DNA of 64,000 nt. It comes from Ficedula albicollis (lineage: Eukaryota > Chordata > Aves > Passeriformes > Muscicapidae). Each line of letters begins with the position of its first letter. Positions within the stretch are counted from its first letter, which is position 1. Made by a program: the position numbers and the translations under genes. Below the pieces are notes generated by a model. It worked only from the letters and a program-made list of their open reading frames with translations, was not told the origin of the DNA and ran no database searches. This document shows, in pieces, positions 10,861 through 25,040 of this stretch. The DNA lies in the NCBI RefSeq assembly GCF_000247815.1, contig NC_021673.1, positions 40,068,592 to 40,132,591 of the forward strand, written 5' to 3'.

Positions 10861-13422
10861 GTTTTACATGCAGCACTGCTGGGTGTATTTGCTGGACAAG
10901 GCTTTTTCTTTGCCTTATGACAAGTATGCTTTCTGCTTGGTCTTAGTTTTATATATGTTTAAGTGGCCCTAAACAAAGCTGCCCCAGGTATAAACTTTTT
11001 AAGTAGGATCACTTAGACAAGATACATGTTTGGAGGTCTTTGCACTGGGTGACTGATGTATTTATTACCCAGGAAAGCCAGATGGATACAGCTTTGCAGA
11101 TCAGTTTGTTGTTGAAGGTGCTTGTCTAAATCCTCTACTGCAACTATTGGATATGAGGAGTCTTGACTAAACAGCACATATGTGGACCAATGCACTTTCT
11201 ACTAAAAGAAAAGGTGACCCTGGTATATCTTTCAGAGAGTTCTTTACAAAAATCTCACAAAGTTTCAGCTCCAAACTTCAATGGGAAATCACAGTGAAGA
11301 CAGTACTTCTGAAGATTACCATCCTGAATTTACCCCACTCTACTTCAGGAATACTCACCTGTTGAAGAAATAGTTTTATTAGGAAATGAAAATATTTTTT
11401 GAGGCATAGATTGGTAAATATGAAAATTGTATCATCAGTGATGCAGAGTTTTTCTTTGCTATGAAGTATTCCTGTAGAATTAAGACTGTGTTGCTGATGC
11501 ATTATTAATGATTAATAAACCAGCCAGTGCTCAGCCTCTCAGAAAAGTGCTGCTTAGTATGAATTTCTGTCAATATGCAAAATAACTGACTACTTCTAAA
11601 TCTTGAAGTTTGTGTCTTTATGCCCTGGTCTCAGCATTTTCAGGTCAGTATTTTTGTGGAGGTGCTTTGCAGCTCTGGGTCTCTGTGGCTGAGCACAAAA
11701 GCCTGGCAGCTGTCATGCATAGCTCAAGGCAATAGTGTTTGCAAATACCAGCTAAAATTGGCAAGATAGGAAGGAGGATGAATGAGAATTTTTTTGAGAC
11801 ACAGTCCACTGCAGGATGACTCTTCTGGTTTGCACTACTCTGTTTTCATACCTGTACTGACAACACTCTGTCTGTAGACTTCTGATTCTGGAACTTGAGG
11901 ATTATATTACTGGATTTATGGAGACAAGTTCTTGGAAGCCTGCAGGTTGAGCTTTGGGTTGTATTTCAGGGTTCTGTTCTCCATTGTAGATTTTGTTTGT
12001 TTATTTGTTTGTTTTCCCAATGAAGCCACCCATAAGCCAAAGTCAGTATGATTGATGGTCTCTATTAAAGTTAGAATTTATACTGTGTGGTGAAATGATA
12101 TGGAACTCTCTTGCAAAGACCTGAAAAAATTAAAGGTTGGCCAAACCAGTGCTCTTTACATGCTTGAAGCTATTGTGCTATTTATCTTCCAGATTCTTTT
12201 CATTCATGTAAAATCCAATAGAAATGATTTTACATAACAGGAATGTTATAAAGATCTCTTTAATCTTTTTAAAACAGTGCTGTTCAACAGCTTTTGTTCG
12301 AAGTTAGTGCCATTTGAACTTTTGTACTAGTGTCTTATTTTTTTCTGTGTTGGTTTTAGACTTTTAATGATGGTAGAATAACCTTATATCAAGTTGCATT
12401 AAGTTGCATTAGATATCCTAATCTACAGTTGAAGCAGGTATCTCCAGTCCCATTAAACAGACAACAGTACATCTTAGACACAGGAATTGTGTGAGCACAA
12501 GGGGCTTGCCATAAATGCTCAGGATGGAGTGATTTAGTTTCATTGATGTTAATAATGCCGTTGCCTCTGTGACCTGTGACTCGGCTTCTGTTTTTATCCT
12601 GAGATACATAGTGCAAAATACTTCATGATTGGAGGTCTGGTGGCAGTGCTGGAGAGGTCAGAGGATGAAAAAACCCACTTTTACGGGTACGTGAGCGATG
12701 CATTAGAGCGAACGAGACCACGGTCAAGGGGATCGTTACTTTTGTGAAGTGGGATTGATTTACCTACTGCTGTGTTACCCCGTGGAGCACAGAGCAGACA
12801 CCTTCACTCCTGACATCGGGTGGCATGCAGGCTTCCCTGGCCACATTAATGAAGGAGGAGTTTCTTCTACACTGCAGAGAGAGTTTCTGGAGGTTACTGC
12901 TTAGCTCGTTTAGAAATAGTGAGAGAAGGCAAAATTGGGGGCATTCCTGTGCTTTTTGGGTCAGGCACCAGCTTGTCGTAGACTAAGACGTTTTGCTTCT
13001 TTGCCAGACTGGGACCAGCTGTGGGAAATGGGTGAAAGTCCTGCAGAGTCTAACATGGTTGCAATAGGAAAATCATGGAACACTTGTGAAATATTTTGGG
13101 GAGGAATAAATAAATATTGCCAAATATTGTTGCTTGACGTTTTATTAAAGTGAAAACACCTTAGGTTCAGGTGAGTAGCAGTCACACAGGCAATTTTTGC
13201 AGATACAAGTGTGATGTTGCTCTCCATCAGCCCTGGAAGAAGGGTCAGGGCCCATCTGGCCATGATGAGACCTAATGCTGCTGCCAGAGGTCAATAAGGC
13301 AACTGCCACAATGTGAGGATACCAGCTTTGGAAGAGTTTACCTTCTTTATAAAGCATCTGTTGAGGCTGTAATGGGCACATTTTAATTTCTGCAAAGATT
13401 AGTTATAAAAATTAGTCCCCAA
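10861..13422. other. RARB intron, no gene seen
   Basis: Unique-looking intronic DNA. An 11-bp duplicated word (AAGTTGCATT) sits near 12392-12412. A weakly GC-richer stretch around 12620-12850 has a few CpGs but is no CpG island. Confidence 0.6.
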
Positions 13423-13522
13423 ACTCAAAGAAAACCCCCCTAACCAAGAGAATCACCACCTGGAATTTGAGAGACTCGAAGAAAACCCCCTTAACCAAGA
13501 GAATCACCACCTGGAATTTGAG
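13423..13522. repeat. 51-bp tandem duplication
   Basis: Copies start at 13423 and 13474 (ACTCRAAGAAAACCCCC...GGAATTTGAGA). They differ at about two positions. Simple head-to-tail copy in intron. Confidence 0.93.
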
Positions 13523-13994
13523 AAGAGGGTGTGTAAAAGCTGCACAGATCATTACAGTATATCTGTGGAGTTGAAAACCGAGTGAGGAAAGTGCTACTTT
13601 TATGTTATGGCTGATGGAACTGCAAGGCACACAGCGATGTTGCAGTTTCACAAGCAAATATCAGCATGGGGATGATGAAGCCCTGCTGGTTGTTTGTGGA
13701 ATATCTTTGCAAGACTGGTTCCTGTAACATAACTTCACCAGAATGAGTTTTAAAGAATTAGTTTAACATGGCTAGATACCACTACATATCAAAGCCAGTT
13801 GGTGTGATCTGGAGGAAAAAGCTTAATCTGAGTTAATGCTGTGATGAAAGGAATCCCTGAGTGTATCCTAGACCAAATTTAAAAAGGGCCTGGACAATAA
13901 CCACAGTGGGAGCCACTAAATAATAAAACACTTTGTTTGGCATTTGTTCCCTTTCTGCTTGGATTGAGCATCTGCTTGGACGAGGTGATTCGTG

Positions 13995-14178
13995 ATTTGG
14001 TGGGAGCACCCCCATATTCTGCCTCTGACCCCCACCCCACATTCTGGTCCTCAGGCTGCCAACATGAGCCTTCAAATCCTTAGCTCATGGCATTTGGTGG
14101 GAGCACCCCCATATTCTACCTCTGACCCCCACCCCAGATTTTGGACCTCAGGCTGCCAACATGAGCCTTCAAATCCTT
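13995..14178. repeat. 97-bp tandem duplication
   Basis: Copies start at 13995 and 14092 with ATTTGGTGGGAGCACCCCCA and end in TTCAAATCCTT. About four substitutions separate them, more than for the 761-bp pair, so this one may be a genuine older duplication. Confidence 0.93.
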
Positions 14179-17100
14179 GATATCCCCGCTTCCATTTCTT
14201 GCAAGGGAGGAATAGGAGTAGCTTGATAAGGGGCAGGGAAGAGCAGTCAGTCTGATACAAGAATGTCCTGGAGTTTGTATAAACTTAGTAAGATTGCTTC
14301 ATCCAGATAGGTTGGAAAAAAGTAATCTGTATGTGTTATTTAGAGGACTGTTGGGATGCCATGGAGAAAATTCCATATTAAGGTCACTCATTGTATTTCA
14401 GCCAAGCTTTTCTATCCTTTTCTGTCTGGGCCGGTTTAAAAGTGTATTGTAAAGAATAAAGAACTTTATGTTCTGTTTTATGTAAGTCTTCGAAATATGA
14501 GAAAATCTATGAAAAGTAAGATCATCTGAGGAATTTGAAGAGGTAGAAAGGAAGTACCTACAACATTATTTCTGGGTTGTGCTATGTAAATTCTAATTAT
14601 TTTATTTAGTAGTCAGTATTACATACCAGGCTTTTCAGACATGCTCTGGACAGGCAGATTGTTGTTTTGGGCACTGTTTTCTGCTGGAATTGTTTTTCCT
14701 CTCACTAATGCAATTATTTACTACTTGAACTTCATCTTAAAGATTGCTTGCTTTCCCCCCCCTCCCCCCCTCCCTCCCTAGGGAATGAATTTTCCACTTG
14801 TATAATTTAAAAAGTACAGCTAAATCCAGTGTAACTGGTATAGTACTGCAAGATATTTTTGCCAGCCCCACCCGTTGCAGGAATTCATTTACTTTTCCAG
14901 TCCTGTTGTTAATCATTATATTGACACAGAAAGTCCTCCCAAAAGCACTCTTTGGCAGATTGCATTAAATATGAATAGCAGATATTCATTACGATGTGTT
15001 GCCCCCAAGAGAACTCTAAACTATCTGCACTACTCATGAGCAGGCAAATACACTAATTCTCCAGCTATTCAAATTATTTTCAAATAGTTTAGTGTGTCTC
15101 TAATAAAAACAAGAATGTCTCTGTTTCCCTTAATTACTCGGAAGGTCAAGGACTCCCACATCTCACTTTACTTCACAAAATGGGGAATATTCCTGTTGGA
15201 GATTGGAGTATGGTTAGTACATGATGGATTTTCTTCCATTGGCATAGTTACTGAGGCAAGTGCTATCTATAATGGACTTAAAAAAAAAGCCCTCATCACT
15301 CTTTGGCTTTCTGGAATTATCTAAAAAGAGTACTGTAATAGTTATATTGAATTAGGAAAGAAATCTATTAATCAGCCTTGTTTGATTATGTTCTTTGAGG
15401 TTTTTTCACAGTGTCTAATCTTAGTGTAGCTGTCTTCCTTTTTTCCAGTCCTGTCTCCCTGGGAAAGCTTGCTGTGTGGTCATTTACATGTATCTGCAAT
15501 TAACAGATGACTTTCAGTGTACCTACTCAGTGCATGTGTTGTCCATCATTATTGGAAAAGCAGAACATGTGTTTGCATTCAGAAAGAGGGGGGTAAACAG
15601 AACCTGAATCTCAGATTTCTTAGCCACAGCCAATGTTGCCTCATGCTGTCAAGTTTGAGGAGCAATGTCCAGATGATACCCTGCAGATACCACTCATAAC
15701 CCTGGAAATCACCATTTTTTTCAGGTCTTCCTTTATGTCATGTTGTGGATTTTTTCCTGGTGGAGCTCTTTATGCAGTTTGAAACTACCCATGCTTTGAT
15801 TATTGAAATTGTTATGTTGTCATTTTCAGATTCTAGTTGATCTGAAATTATCAAAAATTTGAACTTGCATTTTCATGTTAGAGCTTCTTTTTCAGTATTG
15901 CCACTTTCAAATGAACCAGGAGCTCCTCTCTACTCGTTGCAGCTGGTGACTCCTGCCACTCCCCTGCCCTGCCAGGGTGGGTCCTCAGCACCCTGTGATT
16001 GCAGCCCACTTCAAATTTTAGTGGGCAGCATGCTCATCTGTGAGAAATCAGTCTGGGTGTGTATGGACAGGAATTTGCTTCCTGGGAGGAAGCCAAATTT
16101 AGAAATTTTCCCTGCTCTGGCAGTGGCGTGTGTGGTTCTGGCATGTGCTCCGTAATGGCTCTGTGCATCCCTCGTGGACATGCTGTAGGCTGAAGGAGCC
16201 TGGTGTTTGGAAGTCAAACAGGAGCTGTCAGAGAATTGCTCCTTCCCTCCTTATGGGCCCCAAAGCAGGGAAATGCCCCAACAAAATGCCTTCTTACCTA
16301 AGGCAGGAAATTTGTTTCTGAGGACTATTGCAAATGACCTTCTCCTCTGCTCTGGCTCAACAAGAATAACTCCCAGTAGCTCCCAGTACTGGAGATATCA
16401 GGATTGAAGAGTGAAGGGCTTGTTGCAGTCCCCCATTGTTGGTTCATTCGGGGCAGCACCCAGAGTTATTTCAATGTCTGATGTGTTTCCAATCCAAATC
16501 AATAGTTGCAATCTTCTGAAATTGCTAATAGTGTGATAATTCATGATACTAACATAAGCTTTTGATTTGCCAGCTTTCTCTGAAGGTGTATGTTTAGCAG
16601 CTAATCATGTCATTTTAGCTATGTGAGGAGAGTTTCCATTCAGTCATTTTGCTGTGTTCAAAAGGCAGGTCACTGTGTGGATTGGGGGAGATTTTGTAAA
16701 TATCCTTTTTTTCTTTTTTTGTGAGCTAAAATGGGCCTTTTATTTTGCCTCAGAGCTGGTCTTGGTAAGACTTTCCTCTTTTAGTCTACTTGAATTGTGA
16801 GTTTCTGTTTACTAGGTTTTTGCAATATGTGGTGTTTAATTGGGAAATCTTACTTAAGATTTGGACAGGGACAGCTTTGTCTTCAGGAGAGATCAATTTA
16901 TGGTTTTCCTCAGGTAGAATATCTTCCCCTTTTGCCTATTTAGGGAATATGGGGAACAAATTGTGTTATGTGGACTTTTCAGCTGTATCAATGACATGTT
17001 TCCCATTTAAAATGATAAATACCCACCCTATCTGACGAGCCCTGAAAGGGCAGGGAATCCTTTTTCCCTTCCTTTGTCCTTCAGTGCTCTGTTTCCTTTC

Positions 17101-17815
17101 TTACTGCCCAGAATAGGCCTACATCAGTAATATTCATAAATGATTTACAAAAGTAATTCCTGTGTAATAGCTTGGGACGTCAAGATTTTATGATGCTGCC
17201 AGATGTGCTATCAAACAAAATTATCTGGTTCAAAAAACTTGTGATAAATCTAGTCAGGGAAAATTCCCCAGGGCAGACTCACCCTCTACAAAAGTAACTA
17301 TATCTCATAAAATTGTTAGATTTGCCTTTACCACATGTTTGAAATCAGATTTAAAGCAACAATTTTATTCATGTCAAAACTAAGGTTTGGTATAAACTAA
17401 CAAACAGGAAGGACTGGCCTTAAGCAACAGAAAACTCTTTTCCTTTCAAAACACCACGCACACTCAGAGGAAATGTCAGAGTAAATATCAGAAATATTCG
17501 GAAAACCAGAACCTGCATCCCTAAGATACTCAACTGTATTGTCTAGATAATGCATTTTTAGAAAGCAGTCATGCCCTAAATATAGTGGGTCTCACCAGGG
17601 TTGGGCTGCTGAGCTCCCAATGGCTGTATCTGAGTACCCTGAGGCTGTGCAGTGAGCAGCATGCCCAGCATCTTCCCTGTGTGTTTGATTCCTCGTGGTC
17701 TGAGTCAGGGAAGGTGTGTTGGTAGCAAAGCCTGTGTCTTGGCCGGGAGTTTGGGTTTGAAGGAGGGGAAGGGCTGGAGAGGCACTGGAAGTCCCTGTGT
17801 GGCCATGCCTCCATG
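14179..17815. other. RARB intron, no gene seen
   Basis: A polypyrimidine block of C runs broken by T lies at 14754-14779. No exon, RNA gene or transposon was recognised. Confidence 0.6.
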
Positions 17816-18052
17816 TTAGGGAAGGCTGGACAAAGGCAATGCGTCCTTGGTTTAGCTCCACAATTTTACGGTAGTCCTTGCTTAGGGAAGGCTGGACAAA
17901 GGAAATGCGTCCTTGGTTTAGCTCCACAATTTTATGGTAGTCCTTGCTTCTCAGGAAAGCCTGCAAGGGGGAAGGCTGGACAAAGGCAATGCGTCCTTGG
18001 TTTAGCTCCACAATTTTACGGTAGTCCTTGCTTCTCAGGAAAGCCTGCAAGG
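17816..18052. repeat. Three-copy tandem repeat, 66- and 84-bp units
   Basis: GAAGGCTGGACAAAGG starts copies at 17821, 17887 and 17971. Copy 1 lacks an 18-bp piece (TCTCAGGAAAGCCTGCAA-like) that follows copies 2 and 3. The middle copy carries A for C and T for C changes relative to the outer two. Translates in one minus-strand frame as a repeated peptide, but this is a by-product of unit length. Confidence 0.93.
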
Positions 18053-21000
18053 ATGTTTAGGTGCCTGCAGAAACAAACTTCACAGGTTTAAGTACTTCAG
18101 TTATGCCAGAGGAGCAAAAGGTTTTTGAGCATGATTTTCATCCCTAGCTTAAGGTGTTTGGGAGAGGGGCTGAAAGTCATGACTGGCTGCTGGGAACATC
18201 TAGGGCAGAAATGCTGAGTTCAGGTGATAGAAGAGTTTGGTTCAGCATTTCTTGGGAGGCTAGAGCAGAAGAGGAGAGGTGGGTCTGGAGGCTTGTGATG
18301 TGCCATGTCTCTGGGGAATGCGCTTCTGCTTTCAGAGCACTCCGAGATATCCACGGGCTCGGCATGCCATTAGGCAGCACACCTGCTTACAGCTTCAGTT
18401 GAGATGGAAGTCAGGTAATTCATGCACTTAATGGGTGTGGACCTCCAGGTAGAGCTATGTCTTTGCTATTTTCCAGTGAAGACCAGTCAAATTTGATGTA
18501 ACCTCAGCATGGGCTTTCCTGAACTTCATATGTTTCAATCTGAGACTTGTACTAAGGCTGATACTCAACTTTTTTTAAGATGTGTATACTGCAAGAAGTT
18601 AAGATGGGCAGAAAAAACCCCAGAAATACTGAGAAAAACTCGGAAAAATACTTACCTCATCCTTTTAGGATGGATTTCCTCATTCTTTCTATGGATTGTT
18701 TCAGACCCCAGCATGACCACACAGCTCCTGCAAGTGCTGTGAAGACTCTGCCTATGGTCACAACTGGAGATAATTTTTTCCTGTATGCGTGTAAAAATTA
18801 TGTAGTTGATTCTTAGAAATTAAGGCCTTGATCTCCCAGCTAGATCAGTAAGAGCAGATAGTATTCACTCCTTAGATTTGAGACCTAAGATGGTTTTCAA
18901 AAACTGGCTTTTACTAAAGATGTATTTTGATATTTACAGCAACGTGGGTAATATAATTCCTGAGATAATGGGGGGAGGGGGCAAAATATAGGCTTCTGCA
19001 GTTCTCATTTCTCAGAGTCAAAAGTTTTCAGATGTATTTCAAAGCTTCATAACACAACATTGCTAACTAGAGCCCTTTACAACCTGTGATATTTTTTCCA
19101 GTCAATTGTTTTTAATATCTAAAAGTTAGTTTCAATGAAAGAAATGCCAAAAGTCCTTTAAATACAGCTGTAATAGCATCACTTTTTCCTCTCTGTATTT
19201 AAAAATAAGAAGAAAGGCATTCTTTACCAGTGCCGAATACTCCAGGGATGAAAGGTGGTGTCCTATGGCTGCTCTGTGCAGCCTGCAGCTGTTACCAGAG
19301 GTTCTGCCCAAAAACCCCCGGGCTCTAACAAACTCTGCAACTGTATTTGAGGGACAAAAAACTTGGCTCCATTTTAAGATTGGAAGCATCCAAGCCAACA
19401 GGCAGAGTGCTGTCCTCACAATCAGGTTCTTGCTAGTGGAAAATGCAGCACAATTTCCTGTGATTTCAGCTGGGCACTGCAGAACGCAGCATTGGAGAGG
19501 GGCAATACCTTCCCTTCTACAGCAGAGCCAATGGAAATCCCCATTCCTTCTATCCTTATTCCCTTCCTGTCCTCATTCCTTCCAGCCACTAGGCGATACT
19601 TGTTTGAGGATAATGATCCCGGAGAGAGAAGCACAGAGCCCTGAAACGAGGCTGCACTGTAAATCTGTGGTTTTTGGGAGAATCCCTCTGCATACCAGCA
19701 CTACCTAAAAGCTATCAGCAAAGGCATTTGGCGGGAAGTGGAACTGAATCATGTAAAGAAATCTGTGTGTTATACACTACTTTCGCACAGCAATTCCAGG
19801 ATCAAGAGTTCTGTTATTCGAGAAATTAAATCCTGCGAGAATCATTAAAAGTACAGAAATAGTGATGTCATTACAAAATTAACTGGCTATAAACCCGCAG
19901 GGTGACATGTCGATTCATAAAGGGAATAGCAAAACATAATGCAGGGCACATCTGCTGCTCTGATTCCTACAGAACCATCAGCCTATTGGTATCTGCAGAC
20001 CACTTGAAATTGAACATCTGTTAGAAGCACTCAAAAAAACAGCAGGGGAACCTGTACACCTTGCAAAATGCTTTGCTGTCAGTAACATCATAGTTTCAAT
20101 AGTGTATTCTTACAAAAATTGTTATAAGTCCCCTTCAAGTCCTAGATCTTCCTGGCATTGTTTCTTAAATAGCGACAGCATGAGTAATAGTAAAAATAAC
20201 ATGGACTTTTCAAAAGACTTTCCTAACATTTATATTGCTTTTTATTTATGGTACCACTGCAACATGCAGACTGCTATAGAGTCTTCAAACCAAGACGGAT
20301 ATGATCTCTGTTCCAACTAGCTTGGAATCAAGAAAAGGAAGATATGTGAAGAGTAAGAGAAAAGGACTTGACTTCTGGGCCAAGTGAAGGAGGTGAAGAA
20401 AGGCTTGCATCCTAGAAAGGGGAAGCTGAGTTTGGGGCTTTAACAAAAATGCTTGGATGCTTAGAAACAAGACAGCCTGTGGAGACTGGCCTGCCTCTTG
20501 TGAAGACCAGCAATAAGATACTGCAGTGCATCTCACAAAACCTGTGTGCATGGTGGACAGTCAATTAAGTATTGTAATTTAACTGTATCTTCTTAACTCT
20601 TACCCAGTCAGGATGACAGCATGTTTCTTCAAGCTGCACGGCCCGGCAGAGACCAACTAATTTGCAATTTTCTTCTGTTAAACGAAACCAGAAATATATT
20701 TAAGCCACAGAGAGAAAGATTTCATTATTGATTAGCAGGGGTTGGTGTTGCAAAGTGACCTGACAGACATTTGGAATGCATCAGCTGCCTCATGGCGCAG
20801 CAGCCAAATATCTTGAAGCACAGATTGCTCTCTTTCACTTTTATTACTTGCAGAAGAAGTGAACTCTGCCAGGGTGTTATTGGAAGGGATGTTTGCCATT
20901 TCAATATGTAATTACTCACACAAACCTGATGAAAACATGTTGCAATAGCTTTGATTTTTAAATAGGTAATGGTATTTACTTGTAGTAAAAAATGAGGATC

Positions 21001-21110
21001 ATTATAAATTATTCGAGAAGGTGAATTAAAGCGTATAGCAGAAAATGCCTTGTTTGTTTCAGATGTATTCCTCATTTCAGCTTTTTTAATAACCAAAGAA
21101 TTTTGGACAC
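18053..21110. other. RARB intron, including an AT-rich candidate conserved element
   Basis: No exon recognised. The part from about 20640 to 21060 is free of repeats and dense in homeodomain-like words (TTATTGATTAG, GTAATTACTC, ATTTAAATAGG), which is the usual look of a conserved non-coding element. Conservation was not testable here. Confidence 0.45.
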
Positions 21111-21235
21111 AAGACGAAGCTGGAACCTTCCATTACCAAAGCAAAACATACTTGAGGCAGTCCAATTTACCTTGTGTCCAAGACGAAGCTGGAACCTTCC
21201 ATAACCAAAGCAAAACATACTTGAGGCAGTCCAAT
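21111..21235. repeat. 69-bp tandem duplication
   Basis: Copies start at 21111 and 21180 with AAGACGAAGCTGGAACCTTC and run to GGCAGTCCAAT. One substitution (CATTACC versus CATAACC). Confidence 0.94.
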
Positions 21236-22207
21236 ACTAGTGCAAGGATATGGAGAGTCACTGACGTGGGCAGTTCAAATGGGGTTTCTGCCAAATCTTT
21301 GTCATTGTTCTGAAGCACTCTGCGTGAGTGCCTGGGATTTCTAATAGTGCTGAGAGTTTTATACAATGGACAGCCCAGAATTTAAAAGCCTAATGAAGTG
21401 TACAAAGGAAGAGCATTAACACTAAACCCGGACTGACATATGTGCATTTTTTTTTTCTCCTGAGATATTGTTTGGTGATCCATTTTTTAATCAGTTCTGC
21501 GCCCATGAAACTTCGACTGGCCAGAAGACTCCACAATGATAGTTCCAAAAAGAAAGCAATGAAATGATAAGGAATATGTGGCCCTGTTTTGTAAACTTTG
21601 TCTCTTTTTGATGGGGAAAAAAAAAGTAAAAATGTTTCAGGGGATGTTAATAAAATTATTAAAGCTGCTCTCCAACAGCTGTAAGGACACTCTGGAGGTG
21701 TTGCTTCTCCTTTGTAATCAGGGGTAGTGAGCACATTTTGGGTCTAGCAGATTTCTTCTCTTTGGAAGAAAAGAGTAATTTCGGGGTCAGATCTGTTGTT
21801 TGAGGCTGGCAAAGTGGAGCTATATCACAGAAGGAATCCCATACCCAAAGTCCCTTTCCTTACCTGAGCTTTAAGTCGCAATCCATCTGCTCATCACCCA
21901 GGAGTTCTCCCTTTAATCTTTTTCTTTATTTTCCTGTCTCTGCAAATTGTCTGATTGTGTCTGGTTTTATTTAATTGATTTATGGTGTTTGTGTGCTTCT
22001 GTGCTTTTAATTCCATACATTCAATTACAGAAAATGTTTCTGCTCCCTCCTTCCTTGCTGAAGGAATTGCTTTGTATTTATCCTCAGAGTGGAAGGGTGG
22101 CATCTGCAGTGAGATGTTGTGTTTGCAGTGAGAGGGATCCAGAAGTGGTTTTTTAGAAGGTTAGGCTAGTTCTTGGCAGCCAAGAAAAGGGGGAGCACGA
22201 TCTATGA

Positions 22208-22463
22208 TAGGGCGCATGCCTGAACGATGGCACAGGAGCTGGCTTCTGGGATATGGTGTGAAACAACTTATGAAAACATGGTAACCAGGGAACAAATTCA
22301 ATTTCTAAGTTTCTCTGAGATGACTCCAGCCAAGGTAGGGCTCATGCCTGAACGATGGCACAGGAGCTGGCTCCTGGGATATGGTGTGAAACAACTTATG
22401 AAAACATGGTAACCAGGGAACAAATTCAATTTCTAAGTTTCTCTGAGATGACTCCAGCCAAGG
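22208..22463. repeat. 128-bp tandem duplication
   Basis: Copies start at 22208 and 22336 (TAGGGCKCATGCCTGAACG) and end in GACTCCAGCCAAGG. Two substitutions in 128 bp, no indels. Confidence 0.95.
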
Positions 22464-23803
22464 GGTGCTCTTCACCTGTGTCTGCTGAGCACTGGTCATC
22501 CCAGAAGGGTAATGAAGAAGGTGTTGGAGCCATGCTGCTGAGTCACATCACCTTCGAGCTTCCAGTCACAAGGTTGATGGTAAACGTGTGTGATGATTTG
22601 CAAAAAATGCTGATCCTTTTCAATTGGCTATTGGTCCGGAAAGTTGGGAACCATTGACCTAACGTATGTCTCTAAGGTCAGGTAGACCAATTTCCAACAA
22701 TTTGTGCCCAGGATCAGACATCAGCCTGCTAGGAGTAGCATGAAGAAAGGTTGCTGTCACAATGAAGTATCACTTCTTCTTAGGATGGACTACTTTCCCC
22801 TTATTTTTCCCCCAGAATGCTTATTGTGCCTGACCTGGTTTCAGAATATCTTGTATTTTGCAAGACATAACAATACTTTGGATCAAAATTGTATACTAGA
22901 ATAGATGTCACAGGGTGAAAGTGGCTCCAGTGGGTTTCTGATACAAAAAGGGGCAAATTTCTTTGTGAGCCTGTTAATCACTTTAAACAAAATTGCTCCC
23001 CAAGTCATTTGGAACCACATGTTCACCTCTGTAGTCGTGTATGCCTGTGCAGGAAGTAAATAGAATCCTGCTGCCTTGCTGGGTGGTTCTCTGCATGAAC
23101 ATCACTGACAGGGTTGGGTCTGTCCATCTCAGTGTAGGTCTTTGCAGAATGACCTTGGTCTGGATGCCTGTGCCAGTGTTTTTGTGTTCAGGAGGTGCAT
23201 TGTTCAATTATTTTAGAAAATGTTGGTCTCAGTCAGCCCATGTTGTTTCTTTCCTAGTGAAAGGTTATTATTTTCTGTGCAGTGTTTGTGCTGCAGCAGA
23301 AGGTCTGGGACGACTGGGGGAAAAGGTTGAAGGAGGGCAGCCAGGGCTGCTAGAAGGATTGCTGGTGTTTCTGAGGGACAAGAGGGAACAGCCTTCACCC
23401 ATGGCAGACGTTTGTTATAGATTCCCTCTAAGATCAGGAAATGAGTACAGTCATCGCTTTGTAATTAACTGTGAGGGGAAAATCTCGGGAGATGGCTAAA
23501 ACAGATTCGTCCACTTAGAGCAGGAACGCCGTGACTTAACAGGTGTATGGTGCCTGGGCTGCACTACTTAGGAGTTCTTCAGGCTTGGCTGCAAACAAAA
23601 TATTATCCGACTATAATAACATTGTGAACCCAAAGACCTTAACTGGTTTCATTATCAAGTGAGTGCCTGAGGGGAAATACACAGATGGAAAGGCATTCCT
23701 TTCCTTTGGTATAATGCTCTTGTGCCAGAGAATTTATGGCCAGGACATGGTTGGCCCTTGCATGGGCGACTGGTGGGGGAAATACATGAAGTCATTCTGG
23801 TCT

Positions 23804-23870
23804 CTTTTTTTGTCTTTTTTTTTTGTTGGTTTTTTGTTGTTGTTGTTTGTTTTTTTGTTTTTTGTTTGTT
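23804..23870. repeat. T/G-rich low-complexity tract
   Basis: Runs of T broken by single or double G (TTTTTTTGTC, GTTGTTGTTG, GTTTTTTG). Confidence 0.85.
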
Positions 23871-24180
23871 ATCTTGTAGTCTGTTAAAGAGGTGAGTTTT
23901 CATTGCCATCCCCAAGCTTGGGGACAGCATGCTGCAAACTACAAGGTGAGGTTTGTGTCGTCCCCTTCTCTCTGCTGTGGATTTTGTTCTCTCCCTGGGA
24001 AACAGGGAGGAAACAGCCCTGTGTGGAAAACACACAGTACCCTGACAGGTAGATTCAGGCTACTGTAGGTCAGAGTGATGCTCAGCTGATGTTATCTTCT
24101 TAGAATTTAATTCATTGCAGGATGTGCTGGAGGGCTGTTCAGAAGTGGTCCCCTAAAAGTGAGGGGGGTTTAAGGGGGAT

Positions 24181-24270
24181 TATTTTGTTTGGGTTTTGTT
24201 TGGGTGTTTTTGGGTGTTGTGTATTTTTTGTTTTGGTTTGGTTTTGGTTGTTTTTGGTCTTTTTTTTTTC
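24181..24270. repeat. GT-rich low-complexity tract
   Basis: TTTTGTTTGGG-type words with several GGG triplets, ending in T10. Several G runs on one strand. Confidence 0.85.
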
Positions 24271-25040
24271 CTGGTGCAGACAGATCTTAGAAAGATCAGT
24301 GCTTTGTTGTGTATTTCCAACCTGTGCTCTACTGGCTGGAGATAGCATCTACAAGGCAGAGCCCTATAGCTCAGGTAATCTGAAGGGCTACACATGAGGG
24401 GATAAAAAAAGAGAAAGGAGGAGATATTAACTCATCATTTAGCTAGCTGAGGTGTCTATACTCTTTTCCAGTTCTTGAGTTACCCTGTGGTTTCTCAATT
24501 ACAGCTGTCAGAAGAAAGGTATGAAAGCTACGTTTTTTAAATCTGTGACCAGAGAGGTTGCTGTTCCCTGGAGAGGAGTCTGGTCTGCTCATTTTGGAGA
24601 ACCTGAAGATGAAGATGCAGAGCACATTAGTTGGTTGTCTAAAATACTGTTATGTTTTTCAGAACTAAACAAATACAAAAAAATGGAAATTGCATGCAGA
24701 ATCCATGCTATATTTTTGAGTGTGTGTGTGTGCATGCACATTTAGACTTATTTGAGAACCTCAAAGGGATTGGAGCAAAAACCTAAATAAATAATGAAGT
24801 TGTGGTTCAATTGTAAATGTTAATGTTTCTGTGGGAGACTGAAGAAGTTCTTTTATTATTCAAGTTGGCTTGTTCCTTTCTTGTTTATTTACCAGTTTGC
24901 CCTCTTTTTGAACATTATATACGATTTCATGGTTAAGAGTTCACAAATCTTAAAATGTTGCCTTCTTGTCAGTGACACTGATCATACTGCAAGGTCTTTT
25001 TAGAATTTCATACAGATCAAATAGCTCTGTTTGTTAAAAA

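Noticed and set aside
10291..10865. Target-site duplication around the solo LTR
   Set aside because: CTTTC and GTTTT agree at only three of five bases, so no duplication is claimed.
17813..18091. Regular repeats resembling a CRISPR array
   Set aside because: The copies touch with no unique spacers, unit length varies, and the context is a vertebrate intron.
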